DNA from: Alphaproteobacteria bacterium | GTDB taxonomy: Bacteria; Pseudomonadota; Alphaproteobacteria; Rhodobacterales; Rhodobacteraceae | Length of the DNA stretch: 64,000 nt | Direction: 5' to 3' | NCBI GenBank assembly: GCA_029289325.1 | Contig: JARFTV010000021.1 | Location: forward strand, 1 to 64,000 | In this document: piece by piece, positions 61,333 through 64,000 of the stretch | How the letters are laid out: every line of letters begins with the position of its first letter | How positions within the stretch are numbered: position 1 is the first letter of the stretch | Made by a program: the position numbers and the translations under genes | The notes under the pieces: generated by a model | What the model saw: the letters and a program-made list of their open reading frames with translations, nothing else | What the model was told of the DNA's origin: nothing | Databases searched by the model: none

Positions 61333-64000
61333 GAAGCCGCTCCCCTTCCGGATCAAAGAAATGCGGGCTCACGATCTCGACCTCGGTGTCCTGCCCGATC
61401 AGCAGGTTCACCGCCCGCATCCGCTGCCCGATCTTACGGTCGCCCGCCTTGAGATAGCCCAGCGCGATATCGCAGCCGATATGCGGGCTATAGACCTTCG
61501 AGGTCAGCCACCCGCCATCGTTCGCCGCCACCACCGCCGCGCCCTTTTCCAGAAGATGGCTGCCGGCCGAAATCCTGCCGTTCGCATCGACCGGCTTGAC
61601 GCCCACCAGGCGATAGCCGTCCGGGTCCACCAACCCCTCGCGCTGGCTCAGCACCATGCCGATGGAGTCCTTCTTCTTCGACACCATCTTGCCCAGACCC
61701 ATGTTCAGCGCCGTGGACTGGCCGTTCAACTCGCCCCCCGCGACATGGCCCTTCTCGATCCGCATCACGCCCAGGGCTTCCGTGCCATAGACGATCGGGT
61801 CGAACTCCGCCCCACGCGCCAGCATCTCGCGCAGCAGCGCATCGCCATAGCGTGTCGGCACCGCGATCTCATAGGCCAGCTCGCCCGAAAAGCTGATGCG
61901 GAACAGCCGCGCCCGCATCCCGCCGCAGACGGTGATGTTGCCCGCGCCCATATAGGGGAAGGCGGCATCGCTGATGTCCTGGTCCACCACCTTCTGCAAC
62001 AGCTTGCGCGCATTGGGGCCGGCGACCGAAAATTGCGCCCAGGCTTCCGTCGTGGAAATCAGCTGCACATCCATGTCCGGCCACAGCACCTGACGGCAGT
62101 ATTCCAGATGGCGGAACACCGTGACCGCATTGGCCGTGGTCGTCGTCATCACATATTCATTCTCGCCCATCCGCGCGGTCGTGCCGTCGTCAAAGACGAT
62201 CCCGTCCTCGCGCAGCATCAGGCCATAGCGGCACTTGCCCACGGCGAGGGAGCTGAACGTGTTGGCATAGACCCGGTCCAGGAAGGCCCCCGCATCGGTG
62301 CCCTGGATGTCGATCTTGCCCAGCGTGGTCACGTCGCAGATGCCCACGGACTTGCGCGTCGCCAGCACCTCGCGGTCGACCGACTGGCGCCATTCCGTCT
62401 CGCCGGCCTTGGGGACCCACTGCGTCCGCAGCCACATCCCGACCTCGACAAAGACTGCGCCCTGCTCGGCCGCCCAATGGTGGCTCGGCGTCAGCCGGAA
62501 GGGCTTGAACTCCTTGCCCCGCGACCGCCCCGCCAGCGCGCCCATGGCGACCGGAGTATAGGGCGGGCGGTAGATCGTCGTCCCCGTCTCGGGGATCGAG
62601 CGGCCCGTCAGCTCGGCCATGATCGCAAGACCGATGACGTTGCTTGTCTTGCCCTGATCCGTCGCCATCCCCAGCGTGGTGTACCGCTTCAGATGCTCGA
62701 CGCTGGTGAAGTTCTCCTGCTTGGCCAGCTTCACGTCCTTGACGGTCACGTCGTTCTGCTGGTCCACCCAGGCCCGGCCCTTGCCATGGTTCACATGCCA
62801 CAAAGCCTTGACCCGGACCGGGGCGTCCTCGGCCTCGGGCAACTCTGCCGCGCCGGTCAGGCCCAGCGCCTCGACCGCCGCATCACGCCCCGTGCGCAGC
62901 GCCGCATGGGTGGACAGCGCGCCCGAAGCCGCCCCCGCCACCAACAGGCCCGGAGGCCCCTCGGCCCCCGGCACGAAGGCCGCGATCGTCGGATCGTAGA
63001 CGGGGCGCGAGCGATGATGCGAATGGATGTTCACATTCGGGTTCCAGCCGCCCGAAACGCCCAGCGCCTCGACCGCGATCTCGCGGGTGCGGCCCTTGCC
63101 ATCGCGCACCGTGATCGACTTCAGCCCCAGGCGGCCCGAGGTGTCGATCACCTCTTCGCCCTGACGGCTGTCGATCACCGCCACGACCTCGACCCCCTTG
63201 GCCCTCAGATCATCGGCAGTGCGCAAGCCGTCGTCGTTGTTGGTGAAGACCGCCACCCGCTCGCCCACCTTGACGCCCCAGCGGTTGGCATAGGCACGCA
63301 GGGCACCAGCCAGCATGATGCCGGGGCGGTCGTTGTTCTCGAAGGCAATCGGCCGCTCGGTCGCGCCGCCCGCCAGGATCGCCCTGCCGGAATAGATCCG
63401 CCACAGCACCTGCCGCGGCTTGCCCGGCGCCGGGGTCGGCAGGTGGTCGCTGACCCGCTCCACCGCGCCATAGACGCCGTGGTCAAAGGCCCCGATCACC
63501 GTGGTCCGGGTCATCAGCCGGACGTTCGGCATCGACGCCAGTTCCGCCACCACGCCCGCCGCCCAATCCGCGCCCGCCTGGCCGCCGACGGCATGCGTCT
63601 CGGCGTTCAGACGGCCGCCCATGCGGAAATCCTCATCCGCCAGGATCACCCTTTTGCCCGAGCGCCCCGCCGTCAGGGCCGCCATCAGCCCCGTCGGCCC
63701 CGCCCCGATCACCAATAGATCGCAGTGCAGGAAGCCCTTGTCATACTCGTCGGGGTCCTCCTCCCGCGTGACCGAGCCCAGACCCGCCGCACGCCGGATG
63801 ATCGGCTCATACAGCTTTTCCCAGAAGGTCTTGGGCCACATGAAGGTCTTGTAGTAGAAGCCCGCCGCAAAGAACGTGCTCAGCCGGTCGTTGACCCCCA
63901 TCGCGTCAAAGCGCAGGGACGGCCAGCGGTTCTGGCTGTTGGCCGTCAGCCCGTCGAACAGCTCCGCCACCGTGGCCCGCGTGTTCGGCTCCTGCCGCCC
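61325..64000 (-). CDS. mgdC: Sarcosine oxidase alpha-type subunit, probably N-methylglutamate dehydrogenase subunit C; N-terminus cut by window edge
   Basis: At least 892 codons. The frame is open to base 64000, reading GRQEPNTRATVAELFDGLTA, so the N-terminal ~80-100 residues with the 2Fe-2S-like SoxA N-domain lie outside. Visible: FAD motif LLVIGAGPTGLMAALTAG, GGATERPIAFENNDRPGIM, the middle NAD region with GGWNPNV, and a C-terminal GcvT-like folate-binding domain (SVGICDVTTLGKIDIQG, MRIEKGHVAGGELNG). Oxidises the N-methyl group of N-methylglutamate (or sarcosine) and passes the C1 unit to tetrahydrofolate. The beta/delta partners should lie to the right. Confidence 0.85.
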   Translation of the reverse strand, partial: GRQEPNTRATVAELFDGLTANSQNRWPSLRFDAMGVNDRLSTFFAAGFYYKTFMWPKTFWEKLYEPIIRRAAGLGSVTREEDPDEYDKGFLHCDLLVIGAGPTGLMAALTAGRSGKRVILADEDFRMGGRLNAETHAVGGQAGADWAAGVVAELASMPNVRLMTRTTVIGAFDHGVYGAVERVSDHLPTPAPGKPRQVLWRIYSGRAILAGGATERPIAFENNDRPGIMLAGALRAYANRWGVKVGERVAVFTNNDDGLRTADDLRAKGVEVVAVIDSRQGEEVIDTSGRLGLKSITVRDGKGRTREIAVEALGVSGGWNPNVNIHSHHRSRPVYDPTIAAFVPGAEGPPGLLVAGAASGALSTHAALRTGRDAAVEALGLTGAAELPEAEDAPVRVKALWHVNHGKGRAWVDQQNDVTVKDVKLAKQENFTSVEHLKRYTTLGMATDQGKTSNVIGLAIMAELTGRSIPETGTTIYRPPYTPVAMGALAGRSRGKEFKPFRLTPSHHWAAEQGAVFVEVGMWLRTQWVPKAGETEWRQSVDREVLATRKSVGICDVTTLGKIDIQGTDAGAFLDRVYANTFSSLAVGKCRYGLMLREDGIVFDDGTTARMGENEYVMTTTTANAVTVFRHLEYCRQVLWPDMDVQLISTTEAWAQFSVAGPNARKLLQKVVDQDISDAAFPYMGAGNITVCGGMRARLFRISFSGELAYEIAVPTRYGDALLREMLARGAEFDPIVYGTEALGVMRIEKGHVAGGELNGQSTALNMGLGKMVSKKKDSIGMVLSQREGLVDPDGYRLVGVKPVDANGRISAGSHLLEKGAAVVAANDGGWLTSKVYSPHIGCDIALGYLKAGDRKIGQRMRAVNLLIGQDTEVEIVSPHFFDPEGERLRG

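Noticed and set aside
61181-63718. 845-codon plus-strand open frame opposite mgdC
   Set aside because: Antisense shadow of a high-GC gene: Arg/His/Pro/Gln-rich translation without domains, while the minus strand encodes a clear SoxA-type protein.

Overview
The window is dense, high-GC DNA with short intergenic gaps and many start/stop overlaps. Its gene content (DUF2794, IalB-type protein, TIGR02186 plus TauE, MidA, UbiK, and an N-methylglutamate/dimethylamine/trimethylamine catabolic cluster) points to an alphaproteobacterium of the Rhodobacteraceae (Roseobacter/Rhodobacter group). I saw no rRNA, tRNA, CRISPR array, prophage, integrase or insertion sequence. Repeats are limited to small intergenic palindromes.

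Layout. 0-15 kb is housekeeping and mixed metabolism: an IalB-like secreted protein (cut at the left edge), an asparaginase, DUF2794, an M17 aminopeptidase with an NlpC/P60 hydrolase, beta-carbonic anhydrase, aspartate-semialdehyde dehydrogenase, two MFS transporters, a DUF4424 exported protein, a GH13 alpha-glucosidase and a cyanide-insensitive-type bd oxidase (cydAB). 15-27 kb is a galactoside locus. A sugar ABC transporter (binding protein, two permeases, ATPase), a GH4 alpha-galactosidase and a GH42 beta-galactosidase supply hexose. An SMP-30 lactonase, KDGal kinase and KDPGal aldolase belong to the De Ley-Doudoroff pathway, and a divergent IclR gene is the likely regulator. The SDR dehydrogenase of this operon is broken by an internal deletion with a frameshift. 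27-42 kb holds trxB/lrp, lgt-midA-pgeF, ubiK, TIGR02186-tauE, a BMP-type nucleoside ABC transporter beside purine nucleoside phosphorylase, tsaB-rimI and a NifU-family gene.

42-64 kb is a methylated-amine catabolic island. Reading the minus strand from right to left: N-methylglutamate dehydrogenase/sarcosine-oxidase-type subunits (mgdC partial, mgdD), an XRE-cupin regulator, N-methylglutamate synthase (mgsABC), gamma-glutamylmethylamide synthetase (gmaS), a UspA protein, trimethylamine monooxygenase (tmm), a divergent Amt-family transporter, an APC permease, dimethylamine monooxygenase (dmmDABC) and a GlxA/AraC-type regulator. Together they can take trimethylamine to TMAO, dimethylamine to methylamine plus formaldehyde, and methylamine through gamma-glutamylmethylamide and N-methylglutamate back to glutamate with a C1 unit on tetrahydrofolate. 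TMAO demethylase (tdm) is not in the window.

The most interesting items are: (1) a tight plus-strand operon of three small membrane proteins (95, 125 and 56 aa, starting GTG, ATG and TTG) followed by an APC permease inside this island; (2) an Amt homologue in which both pore histidines appear replaced; (3) short TTTC/GAAA palindromes before several island operons and before the XRE-cupin gene; (4) the broken SDR in the galactose operon; and (5) two families of intergenic palindromic repeats.
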